Assembly: GCA_030704615.1 (NCBI GenBank)
Contig: CM060734.1
Span: forward strand, 51,786,042 to 51,850,041
DNA: 64,000 bases
Direction of reading: 5' to 3'
From: Takakia lepidozioides
Lineage: Eukaryota > Streptophyta > Takakiopsida > Takakiales > Takakiaceae
The notes beneath the pieces are model-generated. The model did no database searches, was not told the DNA's origin, and was given only the letters and a program-made list of their open reading frames with translations. Positions 13,932 to 24,495 of the stretch are shown piece after piece. The position numbers and the translations under genes are program-made. How positions within the stretch are numbered: the stretch's first letter is position 1; every line of letters starts with the position of its first letter.

Positions 13932-14384
13932 TCAAGCAGTCCGACCTGTATCCTGCTGTAAGGCCTTGTGCAGCTTGTTGAAGCTCAGTGTTGGAGCATG
14001 GATGAAGATGTCCACTACGGATATGCAACTCATGCGCTTCAGGAAAATGTAATAAAGGTGTTTGCAGGGGACGTATGTTGCATTCTTCGATTCCATAACA
14101 AGGAAGTCCTCACAGTTGCAGGCTGGGTACTGAGAAACCGTGATTGCATACACAACACTGCGCGCAGCAGACCCGGCTGTTGACAACTGAAATATGCACC
14201 CCATCCCGGGGTGAGGAACATCCCTACAACCTTGCACTATGCAGGGCATTGCAAGAGCGTTGGCCATCCTGGTGTCGTTCGCCTTTGTTGGTGGCCGCCG
14301 TCTTGTTTCCCCCACCATGAATAGGGTGAAATCTGCCTGCAAGTTGAGAAGCCCAATATGTCTCAAAGGCCTGTGGACCTTCAA
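13932..14384 (-). pseudogene. SWIM-domain MULE transposase fragment
   Basis: A 150-codon minus-strand frame with a SWIM zinc finger: Cys89-x-Cys91, then Cys107-x-His109, in the context YPACNCEDF and YVPCKHLYYIF. SWIM domains sit at the C-terminus of plant MULE transposases. The residues around it (YAITVSQYPACNC, KHLYYIFLKRM) resemble the C-terminus of the larger MULE gene at 24.5-28.0 kb in this window. Only the C-terminal part is here: the DDE core should lie to the right, where a malic-enzyme-like remnant and the SDR gene occur instead. It is a truncated relic. Confidence 0.6.
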
Positions 14385-14507
14385 AGATCAATCCCTCATA
14401 AGGAGAGACTGAACAACAAGTTATACAGAGTTGCAACAAAAATGCCGTCAATTACATTCAAACCGACTTGTGACAACTATCTAAAATTTTGGCCAGAGAA
14501 AGTGAGA

Positions 14508-14591
14508 CAAAATCTGCAGTCCAAGATCCGCAAGCCCAAGAATGCGATCATCATCAGTTACAATACTAACCTCCACATTCTTTTCAGGCCT
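14508..14591 (-). pseudogene. NADP-malic enzyme-like exon remnant
   Basis: Within a minus-strand open frame, about 28 residues read RPEKNVEVSIVTDDDRILGL followed by ADLG. This resembles the conserved malic enzyme segment in which a VxVVTDG-ERILGLGDLG motif precedes the substrate and NAD(P) binding core. Here the glycine of GDLG is Ala and the following residues diverge at once, so the exon either ends in an intron or is broken. No other malic enzyme exon was found nearby. The call rests on one short motif. Confidence 0.3.
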
Positions 14592-15031
14592 CTTCTTCAC
14601 AACCTTGCCCCCATGCAGATTAGCGAGACCACAAGTTAGCACTCCTCTTCCCCTCCCTGTTGTGAATGCAACGACGGCTTCCATATCGTCTCTCGGAATC
14701 AGCAACAAAACAACGAGGCCAAAAAGAGGGCCCTTGTCTTTAGTGCCGCCGTAGTGGTCGAAGGGGTTCACGGGTGCAGGCAATGAGAAACCGACAGGTG
14801 TCTGTGTAACAGGGAAAGGTCCATTGACATGAGGCAGAGATTCTGTGATGCCCACTCTACAAGTGCGAACATGCTACTTCGGAGAAAGACGCAGACAGAG
14901 ACCAGTGAGAGACAAGTGAGAGGATCACCTAAAGAGACAGAAAGAAGGGAAGGGGCGGCTACAGTCACGCAGTGAAGGGCAAGCGATCCGAACAGCAACT
15001 GGGAAATAGAATTGATCACGGGGAGGAAGCC

Positions 15032-16499
15032 ATGGATTCAGATACAGAGTGAGTCTGCGACTCTCATCCCGCTTGTCACAGCTTCGCATTGAGTAGCCGC
15101 AGCTGTGGATTTGATGTGGTGGATGTTCGATGTATTGAGATCTAGCTCTACATAATCTTCACCCCGGTTCTTACATGGAGCTGATCTGACTACTTCGTAT
15201 GCGTGCAGAAGGAGGTGGTGGTCGAAGGACACAGTGGCAGTGGTGACGGGGGCCAACAAGGGCCTAGGCTTCGAGATTGTACGCCAATTGGCAAAACAGG
15301 GGATCACCACAGTTCTGACTGCTCGCGATGAGAATCGTGGGCGTGAAGCGCTTGAAGCTTTGAAAAAAGAAGGGTTACAGCACGTTGCTTTCCATCTTCT
15401 CGATGTCACCAGCGAAGATTCTGCACAGACACTGGCAAATTGGCTTCGCGACACTTATGGTGGTATCGATATCTTGGTGAGTTTCGCAATAAATCCCCAA
15501 TTCAGAGGGCGTGTTGTATCTGGGATCCTGTCCCTCCTACTGTCTTGAAAACTGTCTTGAAAAGATAAAGGCAAGACAAAGGCCCAGTAAAGATGATACT
15601 AGACTCTTATGGAGATAGACGCGAGCCACCAGGACATTCACTGAAGAAGTTACAGATTGAGGGGGGCGGGGTACCAGTCTTTTGTTCGAAGTTGAAAAAG
15701 TGGTGCATTTTGTCGTGGGCAGGTAAATAATGCTGCGATCTTAAACACCGGACTTCTGAATGTAGCAGATGCAAAAGCTGTTATAAACACCAACTATGAG
15801 GGGGTCAAGCGTGTAACAGAAGCCCTGCTCCCTGTTTTACGACACACTCAGGCTGGTGCTCGCATTGTGGTGGTTTCCGCTCGACTTGGCCTTCTACAGG
15901 TCTCCCTCTCAGACATGTGGAATTGATCTCTTTTTTCCCTCATTAGATCGCCACATAGTAATGTCTATTCAGCTTTGCCTAGCATGCTGGGCTTTTGTCT
16001 CCTCATCCTGTCCTGCAGTAGTACAGCGTGTTAATTACTTTTGTGTAACGTGGTTCTTATGACTGCCTCTCAGTTCTTGAAGAACAAGTTTCAAGAAGAG
16101 TTTGCTGATCGTGAACACATCAAAGAAGCCACCGTCAACAATTTCATTGATGAGTTCCTCCAAGATGTGAGTACTGGGACATGGAAGGAAAAGGGTTGGC
16201 CCGATTTGTCACCAAGTTATGCTGTTTCGAAGATTGCGGTGAATGCGTATGTGAGCATACTGCACCGCGCCCTGTCTGGCCGCCCGCAAGACGAGAGCAT
16301 CATCGTCAACAGCTACTGTCCCGGGGTTACTGAAACGGATATGATAACTCAGGTGCTGTCTGACCCACTATTCACGGTCACGCTCCCTCCACCCCACCCG
16401 GTTGGAGTGGGCGCTGACACTGGTGTGTGGCTAGCTCTCCAGCCTCCTGGAGGACCTTCAGGAAAGTTCTGGGCTGAGCGGCAAGAGATAGAATTCTGA
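15032..16499 (+). CDS. Short-chain dehydrogenase/reductase (carbonyl or menthone reductase-like)
   Basis: Four exons join in frame: 15032-15048, 15209-15476, 15723-15899 and 16074-16499, giving 295 aa. Donors at exons 1 and 2 are GTGAGT, the third (GTCTCC) is weak, and acceptors are GCAG, GGCAG and CTCAG. The protein has the classical SDR pattern: TGANKGLG cofactor loop (about residues 15-22), an RDENR segment suggesting NADPH preference, VNNAA (about residue 96), catalytic Ser in VVVVSARLG, and the YAVSK catalytic Tyr/Lys pair with a CPG-x-TETDM tail motif. Length and motif order match plant cytosolic SDRs of the (+)-neomenthol dehydrogenase/carbonyl reductase group, which reduce carbonyls with NADPH. 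The substrate cannot be read from sequence. The segment between TDMIT and GVGADTGVW is slightly unusual. This is the only apparently intact host gene in the window. Confidence 0.85.
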
Positions 16500-19400
16500 G
16501 TATCTGCATCTGACTCATGGGTTGTCAAATTTTCCTATCATGAGGTCTGCATGCTTTGACCCTCAACTGTCAACTTCAGAAGAATTGAACAATGTAACTC
16601 CACACTCAAATGTTCAGCTGGTTATACAATGTATGTTGCTGTATCAGTGACTTTTTGCATGTCCTGTTTGCCAAGCTGCTGATGGTTGGCTTAAATTGAA
16701 AGGTTGCCATCTAGGGGGAGCTCTGCCCTTCATGATACGCCATGGTCAACATACGTGGGTTCAGTGAGACATCATTCATTCATCTCCCTTATCCCTATCG
16801 AAGAGTCCATACAGTTTGACTTGCGTGTGAATATATATCCATGGCTGGTGGAGCCACCTGCTTGACAGAACAGTATGTATGCAGAGCTCAAACACTGTCA
16901 GGTAGTGGTTTTGGAAGTTTTTCTAATGGCTTGTGGCAGGTTTCGTAACTCTGAAAGTGAGACCTATGTCCTCAGAACCAGGGTGAAGGTTTCCTGGTTG
17001 ACAAACAGCTGCACCTAAATCCCTCCGGACAACAAAAAGAGGACAATAGCTTATCAAAAAAGGTGAGATTGTCACACGTATAGGAATGACCTAGATTGTC
17101 TTCTGGAACACCTGCTGCATAGTCAACATTTTATGCTAAACAGAATGTAGATGAAGAAGGTGGAGTGTACGTTTGTTCAACCAGTGCTACTGTACTATCA
17201 ACTGGGCCAAATGCAGAGAGATAAGAACTCTAAAAATAGAAAGAAAAACTTGAATGCCTCCGCCTGTGGCCAAAAGGTCCCCAACAGATACAAGTAGAAC
17301 AACAAAGAGCCAAAGAAGAATGAAACTGTTGTATCAGAAATGAAATGAAATGAAGTGGTGCTTTATAACGTCCGCGGAAAGCTCATAGAGCTTATGGGAC
17401 AAAATGGAAGAAAACATGAGAGAGGAAACAAAACCAAAGCAAAGAATAAGAACTATTGTTCGAGTGATTGTCTAAGGGTTCGCACGAAGCCCAAAGTGGT
17501 TATGGGAGAAATGGAGTGTACGAAACAAAAACAGCAAGAACAAGATTTGGAGAAGATACAGAAAGGAAAAGGAGAACTTTACAACGCCCAACAGGAAACC
17601 CACAGAGAGAGATACCTGGGGACACTGATGGGATGCAACTGACAGGTTCGAGATTGAGGGCCCCTCATCAAGCTGCTTTCCCACTCTCCTGTAGAAACAA
17701 GAACTAGTTTTCACATGATGAGCTTTGGAACGAAAAGCTTAACTGCTGGATCCACGAGAGGCAAGTTGGTTTCAACATTTCGCACCAAAGAGCAACAAAT
17801 ATATGAGCCTTCAGGGTCTCACTATGAAAAGTGCTGGACCAGGCTCCTGCACATTCCTTGACTCACACATGATGCCATATTGGGCGATGCGGAATGGTAA
17901 CCTGCCTTTGAACAACAGCAACCTGCCTCAAGACATCAGCTGCATGGAACTAGGAGGTGAGACTGATTATATTTCCATTAAGAAAAATGTATGTCATCAG
18001 ATGGCTAACCTGGGAGAGATGAAGGTAGTAGCAGTAGAGGGTGGCTCGACAATTTTGCGCAGACGTCTGTATACTCCTGTTGGGCAATTTACTTCCCATT
18101 TTTCTGTCTCCACCGTGACCTGACCCTTGTCAGCTCGAAGATGTTTTCTGAACCCAGCTACATCCTTCTTAGTAAGCACTAAGCCTCTCTCCTTGCCTAT
18201 GAATAAACAGCCAGTGAGGGGAAGATTTACGGTCTGCTCTTGATGCCTCTCAGCTATGAAAGTTGCTGAATTTTGGGTAGCCAAGGTAGTTTTACACACA
18301 CAACTCCAACAAGTCAGGGTAAATCAAGAGAGCTGCCAAACATCGAAGGGGAAAAGAAGCAGAGAAGGAAGACGATTCTCGTCCGGCGATATACAGAGCA
18401 GACCCATTGCAACTCTTTCACACTTCAACAATTTTCCATCTCTCTGTTTTTTCGGGATTTCTATGGAACTGTAGACTTCAAAGAAAGACGTTCTTAACGG
18501 AGTCGTCCGTCCGTACTGTGTCTGTGTAGACCTACGATCCCTAAACCCAAGCCTCGCTCTTTGCATGCCACGCTGGTGATCAGCGAGCGTAGCAGCAGGA
18601 CGGGTATCCCGCCGGTTTGATGTTTTCTGTAGTCTATGAAGCAATCCGGCTGAGGGGCACTCCGATCTTAAGTGAGAGAGCAGCTCGTGATGTGAGATGA
18701 ATGGACTTATTAGCCTTAGTGAGTTAACAATCCGGTGCTTGTTAGTGACGGGGGCTGAGGATATGGGCTGGTTGTTCTTGACAGGTACGAGCTCGGGAGG
18801 CAGCCAAGGAACTTCAGGAGGAAGCATAACTATATCGGGCCTTGAGTGATGAATAGAAAGTCCTGGCCACCATGGTAACATTGAATTTGGGAAACGAGCC
18901 ATCTCCTTGACGACAAAACACCATTCCTGAGCCTAAGAAATTGACAGCTGGGTGAAATCGTTGAAGAAGGAGACCGATAAATTGAAAATAGTAATAGCAG
19001 CTCTGAAGTATCAGTTGCGTGCTGTCAAAGCGGAAAATAAAGTGATAGAAGCCAGAAGCAAGGCTGTGGAAGCCGAACTCCCATCGCTTACAGCGACAAT
19101 TGAAGTGCTTGGAGCGGAAAATGAAGTGCAAAGAAAAAAAAGCGGAAAGGAAGGCTTTGGAAGCAGAAATGGCATTGCTTAAATGGTGAACAGAGGTGCA
19201 GGGACAATGTTCTGAAGAGGAGATTGTAATTGCCCAATGTGTGGCCAACCTCAAGACAATACCCACTTTCTGGTACGGAATATTCTGTTTCATCATCCTC
19301 TTCCTCTTTACATCTGTATATTGTTCAAAGGTAGGCTTCCTGCCCTGAGTTTAAATTTCAGTCTAGTGCCAAGGCTAAGAAGGCCCTTGAGATCATCCTT

Positions 19401-19820
19401 AACGTCCTTGCCCAACAAGTTCAGGGACATTTATGCCCCCTGAATGGATTTTAGAGATTTAGCACGGTTGGATTAATTGATCTGCTCCTGGATATTGGAA
19501 GGGGTATCCCTTGGGCCTGCAAACTCATCCACAAACATAAGGGCTGGTATGGTGGCATCACCCACCTTTAGCCCCAGTCCCTCGCTTTCCTTATCTTCAA
19601 GAATCCCTGAATCCGATCGATAAAGGTTTTTTGTGCCTAGCATTATGGCAGCTTGTGATCCTGCCAAGGTGCTCACAAAAGCAGTGGAGGAAGGATGCTA
19701 ACACTTTTGCTTCCAAGGTCTCTCTCATTTTCTCTGTGGGTCAATGGCCACAAGGCTACGGCAAAAAACGTCTAACATTCTCACTCTCTCTCCCCAGTAC
19801 AACATTGTGTTTAGTGTTTA
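16500..19820. other. No recognisable gene
   Basis: Frames such as 17355-17642 (plus), 18324-18902 (minus, 192 aa) and 17803-18123 (plus) show no known motif. A short plus-strand frame at 18952-19182 is Lys/Glu/Ala rich with heptad spacing and could be a coiled-coil exon, but nothing around it extends the model. Confidence 0.35.
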
Positions 19821-19823
19821 ATG

Positions 19824-20395
19824 ACCAAGTTGTCAAGCAATAAGGCAGTGCGGCGCATTCGAGTGCGTGGAGGTAACCTCAAGTTTCGGGCACTCCGCGT
19901 CGACGAAGGCAACTTTTCATGGGGAGGTTGTCACTCGCAAGGTTTGTATATTGGACGTGGTCTACAATTCATCGAACAACGAGCTTTGGCGCATTAACGC
20001 TCGTGAAGAACGCCTTCGTCCACATGGATGCTATCCCCTTCCATCAATGGTACAACTAGCACTACAATGTTGACAATGAATGTTCTCCGTTTCCTCTGCT
20101 CTTCCCCTCCTCTTTCTGCATCATGATAACATTGTTGTAGGAGTGTATGCACCTTTTGATCTCAGTATATGGTTTGACATGCGCTCACTATATTGTACAA
20201 GAGGGTGTAACTGGGGAGGAGGAGAAAAAAGCGTGCAACCATGTCCAACGCAAAGTCTCCAAGAGGTAGGAGGACCAGAAGCTGGATCCGCATCTGGAGG
20301 ACCAATTTGCCAGTGGCAGGTTGTTTGCTCTCGGCTTGGACAGTGTGGCCGTGCAGATGGGTATGTAGTGTGGTTTGATAATGCCACAACCAATT
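19824..20395 (+). pseudogene. Ribosomal protein eS8 (RPS8) pseudogene
   Basis: The first block (19824-20074) reads [20 protein letters not shown], then GNFSWGG and, after a frame change, [19 protein letters not shown], then a second frame change with AFVHMDAIPFHQWY. This is the central part of the cytosolic 40S protein eS8. After about 150 non-coding bases, a second block (about 20225-20390) reads LEDQFASGRLFA and, in another frame, SRLGQCGRADGYVV, the eS8 C-terminal signature. At least three frameshifts make it non-functional. Keeping an intron-like gap argues for a decayed gene copy rather than a processed one. It stops about 10 bp before the CACTA-type terminus at 20406. Confidence 0.7.
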
Positions 20396-20405
20396 GGAGT
20401 TCCAT

Positions 20406-21060
20406 CACTAGTACAGATTAACGTTTTTATGACTACGGATATCACTGCAAATGCAGTGATAAGTGCTTTTACGACTACCTCACTCTACACTGACAAACAC
20501 GAAGTCAGTTCTACCATGACTACGGAGTGATAAGTGCGAAGTCATGGTCGTCACTGAGGACGTGGCATGCGATAGTGATGCAGGGTTTGGTGATGTAGTC
20601 ATAACATAAATAACTACATGACTGTAAGTTATGACTACATCACTACAGCATTGCGCCTACATGGAGAGGCTTGTGCGTGACACGTGGGATCCTTGGGATT
20701 TGACATGTGTGACCATATGGTACAGTGGACTACACGACTACACGATTACATGTCATGACTAACATGATAACTACATTACTACAGAAGTCCACCTACATGG
20801 ATAGTTGTCTGCGTGACACACGAAATCCCTCTGCTATGACACGTGTCCAAATCGTGGGATGGAGTATAGTGATGTAGGCGTAACTTTATGACTACATTGT
20901 GTGACTACATTGATGACTACATAACTACTCAGTACATCGCTGAGGATGACATGTGGCACATTTCCTGAATAACTACATTACTATGGGTGTGACTATATCA
21001 CTACAACACTACATATGCCACGTGGTTTTGTTGGAGTATGTGTGAATGACACCTGTAGGT
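20406..21060 (+). mobile_element. CACTA-type terminus with subterminal repeats
   Basis: Begins CACTAGTACAGAT and continues into TTTTTATGACTACGG. The opposite-orientation end at 63838 reads CACTACAACAGAT then TATTTATGACTG, so the first 29 or so bases are clearly related. The following 650 bases are packed with TGACTAC and GTAGTCA motifs in both orientations, the usual subterminal architecture of CACTA (En/Spm) elements. One 16-base pair of arms (GTGATGTAGTCATAAC and its complement, about 20590-20643) is perfect. The Transposase_24 gene pieces to the right fit a CACTA interior. The other end is not identified. Confidence 0.55.
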
Positions 21061-21589
21061 CATGTAGATTTTAAAATTTGTTATATATTATTCAATTTCA
21101 AATGACTAATTTAAATAGTACATTAAAATAAATTAATATGAAATTTAAACAAACCATGTGGAGCTCTCATAAGCAAAGCAATTGGCAAAACAATTGGCCC
21201 TCTATATCAAGACACACCCCCTCTGAAGGGAATGAGAGCCTGCATTAATCTTCCAATGACCAAAGAGTGGACCCCCAACCCTGCTGGCAGTTGCAAAGTG
21301 TGACAAAGAAAGATTCTACCACCAACCCTGTTGAATAGACTGACAGAAGCATCAATATCATACAGTCTGAAAGACAACTACAATCAAACATGTCATTCAT
21401 AGAAACAGCAACATCACAATCACAGCACACACATTCATGTGGTGTTCGAACCAGTCTTTGTATATAAATTCACAAAATATGCTTCATTGTTCAATCACAA
21501 TGTCGCTAAACACTTACCTGGAAAAAACTAGATTCAACAGATACTGCTAGAAGTAAGGGCTTTATTGACAAACAAAGCAATAGAACTTC
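21061..21589. other. AT-rich non-coding
   Basis: No gene seen. Probably interior 3' flank of the CACTA-like element, downstream of the minus-strand gene. Confidence 0.4.
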
Positions 21590-21870
21590 CTAAACATCAT
21601 GTCTCAGTAGCTTCAAACTCCAAAGTGTGGTGCTTCCTACCACATCCCCCAACACAGTATGTTTCGTAACATCGTTGAGATATGGTAAATGAGCGTTAGT
21701 GATGTATGCCTCTTTGATGTATATAGCCGCATACTCAGCTGGCACATCAGGGTAGCCCTCACTTACCTTGCAGCCTTGCAGAGAACATATAATCCCTGAT
21801 CCAACCTTTGTCCGTTTGGACATCACGTTAAAGAGCCGAACTTGGTTTCCTACCTTAAACTGTCATCCCA
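21590..21870 (-). pseudogene. Transposase_24-type C-terminal domain
   Basis: A minus-strand frame reads NQVRLFNVMSKRTKVGSGII, then a Tyr/Ile/Lys-rich strand-like stretch, then YLNDVTKHTVLGDVVGSTTL. This follows the layout of the C-terminal beta-rich domain of plant Ptta/En/Spm-type proteins (hydrophobic VxL, GxGxI-x-S, then a late VGD-AxGTTIAW-like motif). An intron donor-like sequence lies at its start (about 21858). It would be the last exon of the gene whose N-terminal domain is at 49.7-50.8 kb, beyond the MULE insertion. Confidence 0.4.
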
Positions 21871-22559
21871 GCACCCACCAACAAAAACAATGAGTGAAAA
21901 TACCATGCACGCTAGACTACGGAGGTCCAAGCATTATAGTACTTAAGTACCGGGAGGGGGGCTGCAACTATTTAATAGGGATGGATGGAGGGAGGGGAGG
22001 GAGGAAGGGTAGGCAGGAAGGTCTACAGCCAACAAGTTGCAGCAAACAACATACATACACACACACACATTTTAATTTCGTTCTCTCTACCTACCTACCC
22101 AAAAGGCTATGCCAAACACAAGGTCTTATGAGTACTTTCTGTACCTACCCTTGGCAATAAACTGAAGTAAGATCCCTCACAATGGTCTCCCACTGGATGC
22201 GGAGTCTATGACCACAAGGATACAACAAACGTGAAGGACGGTAGTCTACACTCCAGTGGCCTCATAAACAAAATTGGAAAAGAAAATCATGGACTTACAC
22301 CAAGCTGACTTTCAGGCGGCTGCGAGAACTGCTTGAGAAGGCTACTTCCCAGCTCCTCTGCTGACTTGTTGACAACATGGAGCCGCTTCATCATAGGTCC
22401 CTATATCACAAACCATTACAATTTCTTCAGTGGCATTACAACCTGAAATACACTAGTTACATAGCTCACTCAAGAGAAACCCACTGCTCATGTAATTCAC
22501 AAACAATCCAAGAATTCCAAATGTACTGGACCAGACTTACATTACATTGTTGTACCTTC

Positions 22560-23203
22560 TGACGATTACACTGAGCAGAATTGTAGGGCTGTTGTCCAAA
22601 GAGAGGCTCAGACTTCAAAAACTGTGGAATACTATGAGTCTTGCTTGCCCTCTCCAAGAACGGCCACAACACATCGAGTAGATAGCCATCTTTTGGCCCT
22701 GATGATCGCATTTTCCATGGCTCCGGATATATCCCACTAAATGGAGGATTGTTTGATGCATTTCTTGGTGTGTCATCAACAAGAAGAGTGTCTTCAGGAC
22801 CCCATTCTGGTCACTCTGCCCACACTCTTGATAGGTTCCTCAAATATATGGGCTTTGCATCAGCCCCCCTAGCCAATGGGTCAGTAAGCTCTTCACAGTA
22901 AAAGGCATCCCACTGGAAAATAAGATTAGTGTGCCCTTTGAAAATAAAGTCCACCATCGGAATGAAGTTGCGAGCTTTGCAGCAAGACCACACTGCCACC
23001 TCAAAGTGTGCAAAACACTTTTGCAAAAAAGAAATACAGCTGGATCTCAAAACTACCATTTTCATCCCACACAACTTCCCCACAAATCCTTTGGGAACAG
23101 TTGTTGGACCACTAGCAACATGAATGGATTCACAGAGCAATCCATTCACATCCAAAACTAGCAAGTGCTTGCGAGGTGGGGGACTGTAAACGCTCACCTG
23201 GCT
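22560..23203 (-). pseudogene. FCP1/NIF-type HAD phosphatase domain, nonsense-mutated
   Basis: Reads HLLVLDVNGLLCES, then KMVVLRSSCISFLQKCF, FEVAVWSCCKARN and FQWDAFYC. After a stop it continues PEWGPEDTLLVDDTPRNA, NNPPFSGIYPEPW and PLFGQQP. This is the plant NLI-interacting-factor (FCP1-like) phosphatase family of the HAD superfamily. The catalytic DxDx(T/V) motif appears as DVNGL, the variant common in the plant subgroup. An in-frame TGA at 22811-22813 replaces what should be a Trp codon between VWAE and PEWG, in the middle of the conserved core. A one-base frame change at about 23200 separates it from the upstream coding region. It lies between the coiled-coil part and the C-terminal part of a Transposase_24 gene on the same strand, suggesting capture or fusion. 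Confidence 0.7.
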
Positions 23204-23808
23204 TCAACATATCAGCCCCAGTGGGATGCACAACCAATTGAAATGCCGTAGCATCTGTCCCATCCTCCCCATGTGAATTCCCCAAGGAATCATGCATACC
23301 TGAATCCGGTGTACCAGGCTTCTCAGACATATCGCGGGCATCATGATCAGTAGCTTCCTTTGTACCAGAGGCAGGCTGACTTGAAATTGTTGTCTTAGTG
23401 CCTGCCTTCCCTATGGCGAACTGCTTGGACAAATGCAAACCATCATCGGTGATAGGGTTAGGGGAGAGTTGAGATTGATCGCCAGTTATGGTCTCAAACC
23501 GCTCCGCCAATCTTTTTGTATACAGTGACACCAGAACCATTCATGCCAGATGTCACTGGACCTGCCAGGGGGACATTAACCCCCAATTTGAGCATCATTG
23601 CCTTATGAGAGTCCATCATGTTCTGCATCCATGATTTCATCTCCAGCATATCAGACCCTTGAGCCTCGACTTGTTTTCCCATTGCATCCACCTTTCCGAC
23701 TATGGCAAAATACGCTACACTCGCTTCCTGCCATATAGACAGAAATGCATAAGACAACATGTTCCAGCAAGTTTTTTTCCACCTGCCAATATTTGAGCAC
23801 AACATCAA
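23204..23808 (-). pseudogene. Transposase_24 gene: linker and coiled-coil part
   Basis: Two overlapping minus-strand frames. The upstream one contains EAQGSDMLEMKSWMQNMMDS followed by HKAMMLKLG, a short coiled coil of the kind found after the Ptta domain in plant En/Spm-type proteins. A frame change at about 23520 leads into a Ser/Thr/Asp-rich linker (to about 23210) that runs towards the phosphatase domain. The left border of the MULE insertion is only about 270 bp upstream (24082), so the insertion lies in or close to this gene. Confidence 0.4.
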
Positions 23809-24072
23809 GCACCTTACCTATCAATCCATATTGGGTGATCACACCAACCAGACACATATTCATCAAACTCAGGCAACCATGACTACAACATGTTCACCTG
23901 TACAAAAATATTGGTCCCATTTTTGTTCTAGCAAAGCAATAAATTCAGGCACAGGTCCTTCTACCACACATGCAGTCCTAGGGATACAATGATCACACGC
24001 AGCAACTTCTGAAGTAAAATGTGTTAACCCTATACTAAACCCCTTGATGGACTTAGACCTAGTCAGACAGGG

Positions 24073-24081
24073 CCGTCCTAG
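24073..24081. repeat. MULE target-site duplication, left
   Basis: CCGTCCTAG directly precedes the left terminal inverted repeat. The identical 9 bases follow the right terminus at 49163-49171. Nine bases is the typical MULE duplication length. The match extends two more bases (GG) that may belong to the element. Confidence 0.75.
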
Positions 24082-24182
24082 GGCAGCGTAGCTACGGCGT
24101 GAGCCCAGCCCCGTGAGCCTGGGAATTGAGCTCACGTTGTAGCTGCAAAGCGTGAGCTGAGCTCACGCTTCAGGGAAGCGTG
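24082..24182. repeat. MULE left terminal inverted repeat region
   Basis: GC-rich terminus with CGTGAGCCC, CGTGAGCCTG and a perfect hairpin (AAGCGTGAGC, three bases, GCTCACGCTT) at about 24146-24168. It pairs with the right terminus at about 49095-49162: roughly 20 of 24 aligned bases match in the CGTGAGCCC-CGTGAGCCTG block. Confidence 0.65.
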
Positions 24183-24495
24183 AGCAGCACAAATCTGCTG
24201 GAGAAGCAGGTCCTATCGGCGAGGATTGCAGGAAGAGGGCCTATTACCGTGGACAAAACAAAGGGGGCCCCCATGCACCATGTCTGCAATGCCTGCACAA
24301 AAAGAGGAATATGAAAATATGGCAGATTTGAGCTCAGAATGATTGGCATTTCAATTCACAGATAGACGCTTACAATGAATGGCATGTGCATTTGTCCTGG
24401 TTCCGTGAACGAAATGTATGTGTTTGTCCTAAATGCAAAGTCTTCACACGGTAACCTGGAAACCAGCATGGGAAGCGGGCATGGCTCGTATGTGT

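Noticed and set aside
18324-18902. 192-aa minus-strand open frame
   Set aside because: Basic, Arg/Ser/Pro-rich sequence without motif. Probably a chance frame.
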